Assembly: GCA_002633005.1 (NCBI GenBank)
Contig: NMRA01000116.1
Coordinates: forward strand, 713,973-777,972
Length of the DNA stretch: 64,000 bases
Source of the DNA: Phoronis australis
Lineage: Eukaryota; Phoronida; Phoronidae
Direction of reading: 5' to 3'
Both the position numbers and the translations under genes were made by a program. Shown one piece after another: positions 25,305 through 39,017 of the stretch. How positions within the stretch are numbered: position 1 is the first letter of the stretch; each line of letters opens with the position of its first letter. The notes below the pieces were generated by a model. It was not told where the DNA came from. It worked only from the letters and a program-made list of their open reading frames with translations, and made no database searches.

Positions 25305-25549
25305 CTAGGGGATGGAAACGATTCAATGGCCGCGCATCTAACTTCCATCTCGGACTCGGTTCCTTACCTGGGCCCGCTGGTTCGGAGTTTGGTCACGGGT
25401 ATGGATTATTATCGGCGAGTGGGAGGCATTTATGGCACTGTTATGGAATTTGCACCGCTGGATTGGTGTTTACTGGTTCGGAATTGGGGCTTAGGGAGGG
25501 AAGCTTGAACTCAGAGGCGCGATCGTGTGGAATCGTTTCCATCCCCTAG
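25305..25549. mobile_element. MITE with 20-bp perfect terminal inverted repeats
   Basis: CTAGGGGATGGAAACGATTC at 25305-25324 is exactly inverted at 25530-25549. The outermost CTAG may be the target duplication. The 245-bp body is more GC-rich than its surroundings and has no credible gene. It ends 120 bases before the first ATG of the lipid kinase, so it may lie in that gene's promoter or leader. Confidence 0.8.
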
Positions 25550-25668
25550 ACTAGCACACGTTAAAGAGAATCTTTGAAATACACCTAGCCTATTTCATGC
25601 ACCTGTTATCAAGAAACAAGTCCAAAGTATCAATTACACATCGTGTGATCTACGTCTTAGTTCGGCAC

Positions 25669-28600
25669 ATGGAAAAAATGGAAAATAATAATACCCTCAA
25701 ATCTGGAAGTGTCGCAATGTCCGTTCACGGACAAAATGCAGAGGTATTCATATCAGATGGATATCTAAAGTGGACATATTTCACGGAAAACTCGACCTTC
25801 AATAAGAGCGGTAAGTGCTATAGTATCAGGACCACCTAGGGGGATTTTCAGTGGAGTTGTCTGAAAAACTTATACCCCAGGTTTTCTAGACGTTTTAAGT
25901 ATAGAAATATCGGGAATTTCATTTCAGTTAGTCCCTGGATAATTATTCGAAAAAAACGTTTTGTCGATCTTCTGTGCTTTTCCTTAAACAATTCCGAATA
26001 TAAAAGATGACAGAAAATTTTCATTGTTGGTTATGTAAATCAAACGGTAAAATGGGTGATCATGCATATCACCGACAGGCACCCTACGCTCTGTCATCAC
26101 TTCTAACCTCTCTGACAACAAGCCATCACTCGCGTTCTATACTAGCCCTGCAGCCTTTAAAGTGTACCCGCCGAACAGCATGTACAATACCAATTTTCCC
26201 AAAAAATTAAGAGTTAATGGTGAATTTCATAGGTAGAGTAAAAAGAATTTTACATTGGTCGCAGCTAGGCACCAAAATTGGTTAACAGGTCACATAACTG
26301 ATAGCATATTCTTTATCCAATGAAACTCAATCTATTGGAATAGGCACTTAAGTTGTTTATTGAGCATATCATGATCCTGGTCCAGTACGGCATTTTTATA
26401 CGATACAGTGGCATAGAGGTCATACAATAAAAGTTCTTAGCAAATATGCGATTATTACCCATAAAAAACGAGAAACACAACGTGCAGCTAAAATTAGGGT
26501 CTTGGACGTGGAGCATTCTAGCAATACGTATTTTTCGGTCTGGATTGCGCTGCATTCACCGGGGGTATCTCGAACTCAGGGTTCCTGTTTACTTGTCAGA
26601 CTCGATTTCCAATCTGGGGAAGGATTATTGTACTCGAGACCTACATATACGTTCTTGTTCGAGAATATATATATCACATCAAATCCAACATAGGTTCAAC
26701 GCTAAAATATACGCTACGACGGCTGGTGGAGCCCTGTTGATCAGCGGATCCGGAACTAAAATTTCTGCTCGATCGACACAACCCCCACTCTACCATCTTT
26801 GAAACACACTGCAGCCTATCATGATTTTAAAATTTCATGCAAAATTTACGTCTTATCTAGGGTGATCATGATTGATTCAATAATTTTTCCATGAGAATAT
26901 TTTCAGACAATGTCGAAGGCTAAATGCCAATAGTTTCGCCTTGGGGTGACTACGACAGCCATCAAAAACATACGCAGGTGCTCCAACGAAATTAATAATC
27001 CGCTTTTGTGTTGTTCTCAAACCATCACCCAGCAATGCTCACGGCTTAAAATGCAGTAAATTTACCCACAGTTCACTTGGGCCGACCATGCAATTGTCGG
27101 CCCAAATGGAATAGCGGAGTTGAAACCGAATCGATTTAACGATTGCGCATGTCCGGAAATTAGGGTGCGCAAAGGCTATTGGGATTGATAAGGGTAAATG
27201 GAATGGCCGATTGGTTTGCATGACGTGTGATTTGAGTGCATTAAATTACGCTGCTGTATGCAATTCTGCCGCTATTCGACCTAATAAGCGCCCATGCCCC
27301 AACAAGTGCCCCAACGCGTTTTCAGACTTTACTAAAGTAAGCGCCCAGCCCATGAACTACATGCGAAAAATGCCCTTACCTACAGTTCTAACGTCTCCAA
27401 TTTATCAATTGAAAGATCCGATAGTCCTGAATTTGTAGACCACGAGCCTCACCGTTATGTCCGTATACACTTCAAACCTACGCCGCGATTCAAAAAGAAC
27501 GCAGAAGTTTTGCTACTCTTGTGAGGGATGTGCCCCACTACGCGGGTGTGGACTTTGAAAAGAGATGCAGCGTACTTGTCAGCGGCCTTGCATTGTTTCT
27601 TTCCGGTACAGATCTTCTCCGGCCTCAACAGGAATCCAAACTTCTTTGTACACGTGAAAACCGTGAATCGACGACTAATAAAAAAAATCGACCAGTGTTA
27701 GCACGCGGCCAAGAAGCGCGCGCTGCATAATGTACCGGCTGTCATCCAAGACATTTAGTCGGGAACTATCTATTCATGAAACGGGTAACAAAGCATCGGC
27801 AAATAAATATTGGCACTAATTTCCGAAAGTTTCTAATACCGTAAAAAACTTTTGCATTATTTTTAACTAATCGTAATTCAATTTTTGGTGTTTTTAAGGT
27901 CAAAATGACCCACTTCGCACCCTTACACTCCAATTCTTCAGGAAAATAGCTGTTACACTACGGTCACGCATCCACTCACCCGGCGACTCAATGAGTGACA
28001 TGTCGGTCTTACCGAAAAAAAATCTCGAACGTTTTTTAGCAGATGAGGCCAGCAAGATATTAAAACACGCCCTGCTTGACTGCTTGACTTAATTTCTTTG
28101 GATACAATGCACACCTAGATCATTACATTACTCTGGCAAATGAACTCTGATGGCAAGCACACGCACGCTTACTGTCACACACACGCATACAAACTTCAAA
28201 ACAAACGTCACGTGACAACAACATGTGTGTTCCTCCACAGATTTTTATCGTGTTGCGGGTTACAATCTAGCGCAGATTTGGACTTAATCTGCAGTTAATC
28301 CAGACTCCACAAGAACTTAAAAATCTTAGAGACGCTATTTGGAAAACTTGAGGAGGATTTCAGGTAATTTGTTGAGTCGAAGCTGTTTTCTTATTCAAGA
28401 ATTCAAGCCCTATCGACGATTGCGAGACCGGCAGCTACGCATTTGTCGGCAAGATTTCGCCCTGGGACTTCCAACACAATTTTATGAAAAATGATCGTAA
28501 TTTAACAACGAATTTTGATAGCAATGCACCACAATTTTGTGGAAAGTAAATAGTAATATTCTGCACTAGCGCGTAATACATATAGTGAGCGTACGTTAAG

Positions 28601-31600
28601 TGTGTTGACCCCGCAGAACAGGTGATTGTGCAGAGGCATTATCCTCAAAATTGCTCATGTTGGCTTGGTTCTGGTCAAGCGAAAACAAGTTTTTTTTCAC
28701 TACCAACCGCGGTAGAGTATTTTGTCACTGTTTCTTTGAAGGGAGATATTGTTGGGCAGTTTCCAAGATGCGTTTTCTTGCCACCCTCAAAATGAGGGCT
28801 GCATACTTTATGCTACCAAGTCGGAAAGAATTCACGAAGTCGGCCTTTGCTACCAGCTCTACTAATGTCTCTGACCCATGTTTAACGCAGTTCTTGATCC
28901 TTGGGAAACAGGTAGTAACTAAATTTTTTATCTCGCTAACTGGTATTATAGCCAGGCACACAACACGTATAACCTCCCTGTGGCCGGTTCGCCCCCACGC
29001 TTGCCGACGTACTTGTTTACCGGCTTAACCACAATGCAACATTCTGACCCATTTCCAATATGGCGGCGTTGCAACTCCGTTAGTCAAGGACAGGTCTGGT
29101 GGAATCGGGCCAATACAAGATTATTCTATTTTTCTCCAAATGCGATTGTTTCCATTCTCTACAATGACTTGCCATGCTTCTCACTTTTCAAAAATATTTA
29201 TGGACATTATAACGTTCACTTTGCTCGACGGGACGAGCGCTGCGTCGGGGTCTGACGCTAATTTCCCAACCCCGGTTTATCACAGGTATTCAGTTTTTGG
29301 GCAAAACATTCCCCTTCATACTTGGTGGTTATGAATCATTAAGATAATTATTTCATTCAAGCTCGGAGTTGCTCTAACGAACACAATACCTGCTTTGTGC
29401 GTTCCTTTGACCAATTCTAGCGAATTCTTCAGACACAAAAGCAAAATTTCCCTTGTGGTTCACTAGACACCAGTTTCCACGAAACTTCTTGTAAACTCAT
29501 TCCAAATTTAAGTTCAGACTCCATTGAACCATCAATGATAATTTTATTAGACTTGATATTTTTTAAGCATCGACTCCACTTCCCCCACTGGAACGTCGTC
29601 TTCCGAACCCAAAATTAGTAAATCCCCACGGTGATACTATTTTGTTAGAGGTGCAAAAAGTAACAGTGTATACGATTTATAGGATAAAGTATTTTGATCC
29701 CTTACAAGAAACTTAAAAACCTACAGTATTCTGGGTGAATGATGTCAGTAGAGTATTCGACGCAGCTCTCGTCTAATTTTTCATCTCAAGAAAAAGATTT
29801 TTGACGAGCGGCAACCCGTGGCACGTGTTTCTAGACACCAAATTGTGAGTTGAAACGATTATTCGCTCATAAAGAATGAAACTGACTTTGTAAAGGACGT
29901 ACTTCGCAGACCTCGGCAGGTGTTCAGGTTTCAACGGTAGACTGCCATTTGAGCACAAATTTCACTTTGGATACGAGGTTGAATCATCTAGGCAGAGCAG
30001 GTTAATTTGGGATGGAGAAGTATTTGGGCTTCAGGCATCATGAAAAACACATTTTTAGTAATATTTCGGGTATGTGTTTTCACCGCAGTCAGACTGTCGC
30101 TTATGTAGTGGAGGAGGCCTAGTGCGTTAATGTCATTTGGAATTAGGTGTTCTCATATACATACATACCTTTGTGTCGCATAGGTATCTTCATTAACATG
30201 CCGTTGGAGACATACATTAATCGTGTGTTCGGTGAGAACGGATAAGAAAGCGACTAAATACTTTGCATGAAAACGTCATTAAGTGTTTGATGATTATGGT
30301 TTGTGACGATACATTACACTGACTGTGTGTCCAGTAAAGTACTTTGCAGTATGTATTAGAAATCGTCAACATAAACCATACTTTTTAATTACGTTCTATA
30401 TTGATACCCAAACACATAAAAAATTATTGAACAGACAAGAATATGAAAACATGACATTTGAAGTTCACATTGGCAAACACAACTTAGCTTACTATTAATG
30501 TATCTTACTTTTTTGCTAAGTTTTACTAAGAACACGGTCACGTATCCGAAAGAAAGTACGCAATAGTACCGTATTGCCGCACGTTTAGGCCCATGAAGCA
30601 ATATCCGATATAATACCTTTTTCGTGGCCTTTTTTATCCAAATGGTTCGCATATTAGCGCATGTGCCTACGTTTCGCATATAAGCGCAGTTCCGCGCGGA
30701 CGTCCATAGGCCGAATGCCGCGGCAATACTGTGAAAAGTCAAAAAGACAAAAATCTAACAACTCTACACGTTGTCTGCTTTTAGAAAATATGTACTTTTA
30801 CTGAGTTAAAAAATAGTTTTACACAGTGTTACTTTCTATAGTTTTGTGGGTAAATATGCACACTTGCCGATAAGGGCCTAACTAAGTTTTTTACATTTCC
30901 AATTCAGTATGTACCTCGATAAAAACGTACTTTCGACTTGGTATTTCCTAGTCCCGATGAACGAAATTATCGCAGTAACAGATGTCACCGGAGAACCGAG
31001 ACAGACGATTGTGCACTATCTAAGCCGCTTACCAAAACACGTTTGGACCACGGCACAGACATGTTTCACGTGCGACTCTCCAGCCTCGTCACAAGAGTGG
31101 AAAAAAACAATAGAGAAACAAATAGCTGACCCAAGTGAGTACTGCCCTAGAGTAGATCAATAATAATATAGCACTTGCTCTTGCATTTTGAATTTTTTGA
31201 TTTCAACAAACCATACATCTAACGCAGAAACGGATGGCGACTGTTTCAGTTCGAAACGCTGTAGGGCGCATTGATCAATTGAAACTGCGAATTTGTCACA
31301 TGTAACCCAGATTCATTAAATCTATATTATCCAGGAGATATTACGAATTTTTTCACCAATATAAAATACAAACAACAAACCAATAAATAATCGCATTGAT
31401 TCCATACCATATTTCCATAGAAAGAGCGACTGCCAACAACGTAGTACCCGCGCAGTGATTTTTTATATATTTCTTACTCAAATTACACGATGAACTTTTG
31501 ACTGTTGGTTCATTTTTAAAATTTAATAGAATTCAACCGTCCACAAAACCTCCTTGTGTTCGTAAATCCCAGCAGTGGCGGGGGACGTAAGTCTGAAGAA

Positions 31601-34600
31601 ACTTTCAAGCAGCAAGTCTTGCCTTTGTTGGAACTGGCCTCAATACGCAGTGACGTCATTGGTGAGTAGCTCGCAACAGCTTACATTTTCAAAAGGCTTG
31701 TGAAGCATATTGTTTTCCAAAAATACACATGCGTTGTTTTGAGAAGACAAATCGGGAATGCGATAATCTCTGAAGCGCTGATAATCTCTTAGGTAAACAT
31801 TTAGGTTAAAATTCAGAGTTCACCTCTTAAACATTAGCGTGTAAGCATGTCTTGCAGTTCATTGCAGTTTGAGCTATTACCAGCATACATAAAATTACGC
31901 ATCGTGTATTCGTGCTGTTAGCGAATGTTCACATAATGTCTCGCAATCAGCTAAAATTGTCGTATTTATTCCATCAATAATCATTTCAGGATTTGACAAT
32001 ACTTCTGAATTATATGTTTTATTAATATGGAATTATATTTATTGTGATCTAGTAACCGACAGAGGGGGACAAGCAGAAGAAATTTTACAGACGTATAACC
32101 TCGAATCAATCGACGGGTAATATCTCACTACTACAACCTGCTTTGAGGTCAAATAAATTGACTTTTGATCTACACTACTTTATGTTATATAAAGACTCTC
32201 AACTTGCTCCTGATAAGTGGTTTATGGCCTTTAAAATGGAACTGAAATTTCGTAATATAATGCTAGCCACCGTGTTCGACACAGGAATTGGTCTGCTGTG
32301 ACAAACCAACTTGCAGGCGTCAAGGTCAAAATCTCAGATTTAAGTAAGGCACAAGTCATTAGAGTATATGGTCAAAATCAAAAGTTACTTTTTGGCGGAA
32401 GGCAGGCTTATACCAGTCTATTGCACTTTAGTTATTTATTCGTATATTTGTTAAATGTTTAGTCCTCCTTCTCACGGAATAATCGTTTGCTGCTCAAAGA
32501 ATAAATCAACCTGTAATGGTAGAAATAATTAGACACACCGACTTATTACATTAACAAATGTTTCTCATTGAAAGATAAGAATAATCAAATCACTTCTGAA
32601 CGTTTCGAAAATGTTGCGTCTGAGTTTTTTGTTTCGGCTTTGTAACCGTTGGTGGTTCTACCAGGTAAATTTGAATGGCAGTGTTTAGGTGTTGATTTTG
32701 GAGTATATAGATGACGTACCCATAAATTGTGTTCCAGGATTCTTTGCGTAGGAGGCGACGGCACTTTTAGCCAAGTGGCCAACGGTCTACTTCGTCGGAC
32801 TATAAAAGATAACGACATTGATATCAATCAGAAAGGCGTACAATGTCCGAAGCCAAAGGTCCGTATCGCCCAGATACCATCAGGTACTTAACCACAAGTT
32901 AGTGAGAGACGGCAGGCAACGTGTGCTTCGCATACTATAAAACATACGCAATAAACCATGGTTACTTGACTCAACTTTCGTGTGTCAGCTAACATACAGA
33001 AGTCACTCAATAAGGCGATGGATGAAAAATAAAAACAATTGCAGGCGGTCTGATACACGTTGTACCCGACGTGCGCAGGCCTCGCATGTGGGCCCATTGC
33101 ACTGATCACCTGGAAATATTTTTATGCTTTATTAATATATGGTTAAAACCGATCTGAGGAGGTAGAAACCTGGCTCAAGGGTTTAGCAGTGTGACCTGGT
33201 GGGACTCGAACCCACGACCTCGAGTAAAGAAAGCGGGCACTTATCAACCAGGCCACACTGCCTCCTCGATGGATGATATCGCCATTGACATTATTTTAAC
33301 ATACAGTATCATACCTCAAATAATCCGCCACTTACGGCACCAAGGCGAAGGGATATTCGAGATATACTGAATATTCAACAAATTGTAACTGTTCAAACAT
33401 AAATATTTCACGAAAACGAACGAAATCTAAATCTTTAGATCCTTACTTTGACAAAGTTAGCGGCATAATTTGTTTTCAGGGTGGTCCAAAAAGCGATCTG
33501 TTTTATATTCTGTTCTGAATTTGTGCTTTACAAGATTTACCATTACTTTCTTAGTGTTTTAGTAGACACTGATCAGGTATGAGAAGTTCTTTTGACACCA
33601 AATGAAATAGATAATACACTAAGAAACAGCGAATCAAATTCGTGAAGATCTATTTTACCCAAAATCACTCTGCTAGGCCCTTGAATAATGTCTCTAGCTT
33701 CTCAGAGAAAAATGGTCCCAGGTGAGCAGTTCAGTGATCTTACCTGAGCGGCCTATGCACGACTGGTACAACGTGTACCAGACTGCCTGCAATTCTTTTT
33801 AATACATGGGAGATCTAGAAGAAAGATATCGGTATTTGCATCATTTCCAGTTTCAAAAAATTATGACCACTCAAGTTCGGTCTAGTTCTTCTGTCAGGTG
33901 CATGTCTTAGAGTCAGAACTATAATTTGGTGAAAAGGTAGACCTAAAAGATTTGCATCCCCTACTGCTTAATTAGTGAGAAGCCAATTCGATCCACAGCA
34001 GTGTCGAACAATTTGGGAGTATTTTTAGACTACCCTGTAGAAGTACTTTTTCTATCGTAGGCTCGGCTGATGTTTATAGCGAGTTCTTCTCGATAGGAAC
34101 AAGGGATGCTGCGACAGCAGCTCTTCATGTGATACTGGGTGAGTTGAACTGCACAGAACAGTCACATTTTTCTATATCATATATTACGGGCGAATAGAAA
34201 TTTGTCACTGGCCCTCAACAAGCCAGTGGGTGAGCCTCGGATGATAATTCTTCAGAGTTTTCGAGTAAGTGTGGAGGCTATTGTATTTTCAAATACTAAA
34301 CTGAATAGATATTGATGTACAGAGCGGAAATTTTCGGCCGTGGTATTTGGTAACCATATTGTGTAGGGCCAAAATATTACGAGTTATCTTACTGAAATGA
34401 ATAGAACACGACTCTGACGAAGCATTGGGAAAAACCCTAGGATATAAAGTAGTTAAAAACGAGTTTTTTAAAATTATTCATTAAAAGTTTTAAAAATAAG
34501 TTGGTTTGGCTTTACCAGGATATTTGTTGTATTTACATGAAGCAGTCGGAAACATATCTAGCTGGTTAAGTTGGCATTCACTCTGTTGCGGCTACACACG

Positions 34601-37600
34601 AACTTAGGCAAACAAGGTTTGTCTCCATGTCTCTTTTGAAGGTGACGAGATGTCGGCTGATGTTATTTCGCTCCATCAACAGGGTGAACTCGTGTGCTTC
34701 ACCCTTCTTTTGCTTTCATACGGAGCCATAGGGGACATGTTATCTTACACGGAATCCAAATTTCTTCGCTGGTTTGGTCCGTTGCGGTATTTGTACGGCG
34801 GTAAGACAACTACCTGACTTCCATCATTAAATGTACAGTTTATAAAGCCCATTATTAGCTCGTTGCAACCCTTCTTTCATTCAAGTCTCACTAAGGTTTG
34901 CTCAAACCTTTTTAGTGACCTTCACTCGTATACCAAAAAACTAGGCTTTGTCAACTATTAAAATTGTTTTATATTTATGCATCATTATTATTATCATTAT
35001 TGTTATTATTATTATCAACATCATCATCATCATCACCATAATTATCATTGTTCTTATCATCATCATAATCATCATCATCATAATCATCATCATCACCATT
35101 ATTATTACGTTAACACTTCTTAAAGTCTTGACTTCCATTTTCCAGCTAATCGTCGGTTTTTCATGTAGTCGCATTGTTTGTCTATCATGGAGACTATTAT
35201 CGGTGCAAAATTTTCATTGGCTAATTATCTCAAGTCAGTAACACTATAGACTATAGTACATGGACCGCCAACTCCGTATACTTTCAATGGACGAAATCTG
35301 TGATCTTACGCATAAGCCCTTACGTCATTATTCACTAGCGACACCTGGCTAAATTGTCTGGTGCAATTTCCGGCAAGTACGTCGTCTATAATCTATGGTA
35401 ACACCTGTCTCTCTTACTTTGGCATCCCAACCTCTTTGGAGCGTAAGCTTCAGCCAGATTTTCTTTACATCAGTATCAACCAATGGGCAGTCTACCAAAC
35501 CACTTATGAGAACGCATTAAGTCATGTTTGGTCACATTAGATGACCTATCCTTTAAACTTTTTTACATTCTCCTTCAAACTTAAACACCAGCATTATAAA
35601 AAAAAATTAATACACCTGTTAGCAATGAACACACGTTTTCGTATTTCTAAGAGTACCAGACCATCGCTATTCCACCCCGGTGTTGCTGAACAAGACATTT
35701 GATTCTGCCGATTTCGAAGAAGCTTAGAATTGGCAGGAGCCGTTGTTTTGCTCAGCAGCATTGCCCTGTACACAGTGCATCCAAGCTACATTTTCGTGTC
35801 ATCCGTACATCGATTGTCCTTTTAAAATTTTATTCTTACTTTTAATTTGTATGCCTGTGTGGCATTGTTAGTCTTTGCCCAGTGTGCATTATATTGCGTT
35901 TTATCTTATATTATTGATTTTGTGGTTAATCGATTTTAAATCAATCAAACAGTCAAAATCCAATCACGAATTCTCCTAAACGATATTTACCATCATATTC
36001 CATTTTTATTTACCTTTAACATCTTAGTCACAAATGATTGAAACACATGTTGTCTACAGAGATATTGAATTATCACCAATTGCATATTTTAGCCCTTATG
36101 TTTATCTCAATTTAGTTTCACGCTCAATATTGCAAAAACGGCAATTTCATGCTCACATTGAATACACCGCTGACAAATCGTACAAAGGCACGGAGAAGAC
36201 GCCGTATGAAAACGAGTTCCCGTACAGACCTCTTCCAAGACTTTTGGATGGCGACGAGCACACCTACAATCCAGTGACAGGTAACAGTATGTGACAGGTA
36301 ACAACATGTGACAGGTAACAGCATGTGACAGGTAACAGCAAGTGATCGACTGAGTGAGAAATGCGTTGGGCGTTGCTAATATGACATCAAAAACAAACGA
36401 TCGTTTTTTTCATTTGATTACGACAGGTTGTATATCAGCATCCAAGGCATTAGAGGTAATCTAGCGCGTGCGTCTTATGCTCTCAACGCAACACTTGAGT
36501 ACTTCCCATCTTATACCCGAATAGCTATGGAGACATTATCATTTATTCTTTCTGGGAGACACTTGCCTTTGCTTTATCAATCCTTATTTCGTTAAAACCG
36601 AAGTGCGTTCTGCCAAAAAACTTACCTTTGACTAAGACCACTTCCCGATTCAAAACTGGTCCCAACTTGTTTCTAACAAACAATTAATTGTTAGTTCGTT
36701 ATTGCGTGAGAGAATGCTCGTAAAAGGCCAACCCGTAGGACCAGCATCCGGCTAGGACCTCGCTAAAAAGCAAGACTTCGCGAGATTACGGGAGACATTG
36801 CCGTGTAATTTAAATGAGAACACGTGACTTTGGCTAGATTTTAACTAGGTCCTTTGAAGCCCATAAATTAGTCTTAGGGATTTGACGCAGTTTTAAGGAC
36901 ATATAGTTGGTTTTTTTCCTGTTTTGATATTTTAGTTTCATTGCGTACACCACATCTGCAAAAAATATTTGTGCTAGACAATTCATGTGGCTTTCCGAGT
37001 AAAGGAGTCGATACTGTAAGGACCTTAAAATACTGAAACGAGGCACGCAACAACATCTTGTAGATATAGACATCTAACAGTTCGAAATAGAACCGTTTAA
37101 ATATTAACGAGCAAAGGAAGTCGTATCAAATGTAAAAGTAACGTGCAACTAAGCCACGTGGCAATGCTTTCGATACTGATATGAGGCCTAGGTATAATTG
37201 TCACGCTTTTTCGTCTAAAAATACCACACGCAGGAACATCACTTCGAGAAATAGAACTGTAACGAAAATCCCCGGTGTACATCATAAGTTCACCTACAGA
37301 CTGCTTTTTCAACACTGGTCCCAGACGAGCGAACTTTGACTAAAGATGGTAATAACAACCAATTTTGCTTTCAGGTGTACAGACACTCAGTGGAACACTA
37401 CAAGACTTTGTATTGTTTCCTATTGGTCCGAAAGCCAAAGTTGTCTTAACGGACCCAAGACGGCTTCCCGTGAGGGTCAAAGAATACATGGGGAATGGAA
37501 TAATAGGCCTGGGCCGAATTGGCCAGTGTACAAGAGGCGACATGGTCACATTTGTCAAGAATTACATTATGGAGATTGATGGAATAGAGGTATTTGATGA

Positions 37601-39017
37601 TAATTGAACTCCAAAGTTGTGTTCACACCAACTGAACTGAGTTAACCTATAACTTTTCACCATTATAACTGCTGAGTAATTGCTGATAGCCTTGAGTTGT
37701 TATGACCTAAGTTGGTGGTTTAAGTGACTATAGACCTTACTCACCTCAGTGCTATGTGGTCCACACTGGGCTTAAGTCGGCAAAGGGTTACAAATTATAC
37801 AATTGCGATAATCGCTCACATCGGGTTGCACTCGGTACGAGCAACTACTCTTTTAAGATCCGATAAAGAATTGTAAATGTGCTGCAGTTTGAACTTTTAC
37901 AACTGCTTTTATCACTTCTTTAAATTTGCGTTGAATTTGATTTTTGAGGTTTCAAATCTATTGAGGATAATCTGAGGATAATATATTGAACAACACTTAT
38001 CAGCTAGACAGTGCGGACTCTAGACAATGAACCCCACCCCACCGTCGCTGCGGGTAGTCTCCCTCATTCTACGGAAATCTCCACTAGCTAATAATTGTTG
38101 TTGAACGTGTTGCAGTACTACTTTTCCAACTTTATCGAGGCCTCGGACGAACTTAGAATCACCATCACACCAGACGGACCGGAAGAAGATGCGCTGTTTT
38201 TCCAGAGTGATGGTGAATGTTACTACTTAAAGAAACCACTCTCACTGAACGTTAGGTGAGTAAAGGTCTAAGTACGCCAATTTAAGGTATAGATGGAACA
38301 ATACCAAGAATTAAACTTCTTCTTTCTGAACACTAATTGTGAACCCACGAAACTGTTAATTCCATGCAATGAGAGTAGCGAGAATAGCGTTTACATCAAG
38401 ACTAACCTAGGCGGGGGTCCCTTACACAGACCACTCAAGCAGCAAGTCCAGCCTATTTGCCCGAGTTACCTAAGCGTGTAAATCTATACAATTGTTAGGA
38501 AGTATTGCACCTTGTTTCCACCATGTTAGATTCGGTTCATTGCATTGGAAACGACGGGGTATGGTAATGCGCTATCTGCCGATGATTAGGGTGAGCGATG
38601 CGTAATAAGTTATGCCCAAAATTTTGCCACCGCAAGAACTGTGCCTTGTTGTCTTTACAAAAATGAAAACCTGGATGTAGAGATATTGTCTTTGCATTTA
38701 TGAGTTGATACACAGAGAGATAGAGAGAGTGTCTCTATATGTATGACTGGACGAGTTGTTGTAATTGTGACGCTTGGTACCTCAGTAAATTGTTCACTGA
38801 GTTATCGTATTGGACACGGTTGTAACTTCGATCCTTATACAAGTTCCAAAATAAAACGCGCAGCCTATGATATTTGTCACTGCAAGTTCACAGTGGTTCT
38901 TACGAACTGTTACACCCGAGACTTTATGTTCATGTAACGTTATGCGTTTACTATTTTCCCAGAATGCACCATCAAAGTTTAAGAATATTTTCCCGTGGAT
39001 TGGAAGAAGAGGCATAA
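25669..39017 (+). CDS. Ceramide-kinase-family lipid kinase (CERK/CERKL-like), 11 exons
   Basis: This DAGK-fold lipid kinase would phosphorylate ceramide or a related lipid. Exons: 25669-25810, 30952-31134, 31530-31661, 32053-32116, 32738-32883, 34061-34138, 34642-34800, 36116-36280, 37375-37589, 38116-38255, 38963-39017. All junctions are GT-AG with matching phase; the total is 492 residues (human CERK has 537). Order: PH-like N-terminus with VPMNEIIAV (about 48-56); LLVFVNPSSGGGR; catalytic VGGDGTF with Asp181; IPSGSADV; LLSYGAIGD; C-terminal lobe; SDGE (459-462); final LRIFSRGLEEEA matching the CERK tail LVRLFARGIEEN. Odd points: the cysteine cluster between the two lobes of human CERK is absent, and the family HLGDG motif reads EYMGNG (Asn397). 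It may be a divergent paralogue. An in-frame upstream ATG at 25597 could be the real start. It is tail to tail with the CAP gene. Confidence 0.87.
28700..29020 (-). pseudogene. Broken THAP zinc-finger domain gene
   Basis: Read on the minus strand, one frame gives the start of a THAP DNA-binding domain: GGYTCCVPGYNTS, then FSYYLFPKDQELR, TWVRDISRA and VCSPHFEGGKKTH. The C-x2-4-C, W, and C-x-x-H zinc ligands and the FPKD segment are all visible. Three in-frame stops interrupt it: TAG after GYNTS, TAA after ELR, and TAG before HKVCSPHF. THAP domains of this type occur in transposon-derived and multi-copy genes. It lies antisense in intron 1 of the lipid kinase and is not expected to make protein. 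Confidence 0.75.
33186..33268 (-). repeat. tRNA-derived SINE, copy 1
   Basis: Minus strand: leader GAGGAGGCAGTGTGGCC, A box TGGCCTGGTTGATAAGTG, B box GTGGGTTCGAGTCCCAC with a perfect T stem, then ACACTGC pairing with the leader GCAGTGT. The leader is shared with 58800-58884, which marks a family. It lies in the lipid kinase intron after exon 5. Confidence 0.65.
34978..35107. repeat. ATT/ATC trinucleotide microsatellite
   Basis: Imperfect runs of ATT and ATC triplets over about 130 bases in the kinase intron after exon 7. It produces spurious low-complexity frames on both strands (poly Ile, poly Met). Confidence 0.9.
35245..35400. repeat. Dispersed repeat, copy 1 (partner 51413-51660)
   Basis: Shares ACTATAGTACATGGAC, GCCAAC-CC-TAT, AATGGAC-AAATCTGTGATC and GGCAAG segments with 51413-51660 in the same order. 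Lies in a kinase intron. Confidence 0.6.
36275..36342 (+). repeat. Tandem 17-bp repeat that copies a splice donor four times
   Basis: Four near-identical 17-base units begin exactly at the end of kinase exon 8. Each carries CAG|GTAACA, so four equivalent donors lie 17 bases apart (after 36280, 36297, 36314, 36331). Only the first keeps the kinase frame. Use of any later donor brings in an in-frame TGA after five codons. Confidence 0.85.

Noticed and set aside
28651-29028. 125-codon plus-strand frame
   Set aside because: It is the antisense of the THAP pseudogene.
33186-33268. Functional tRNA gene
   Set aside because: T arm and A box are good, but extra bases lie between T arm and acceptor strand and there is no regular anticodon arm; a SINE fits better.
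34941-35241. Poly-Ile and poly-Met frames on both strands
   Set aside because: Products of the ATT/ATC microsatellite.
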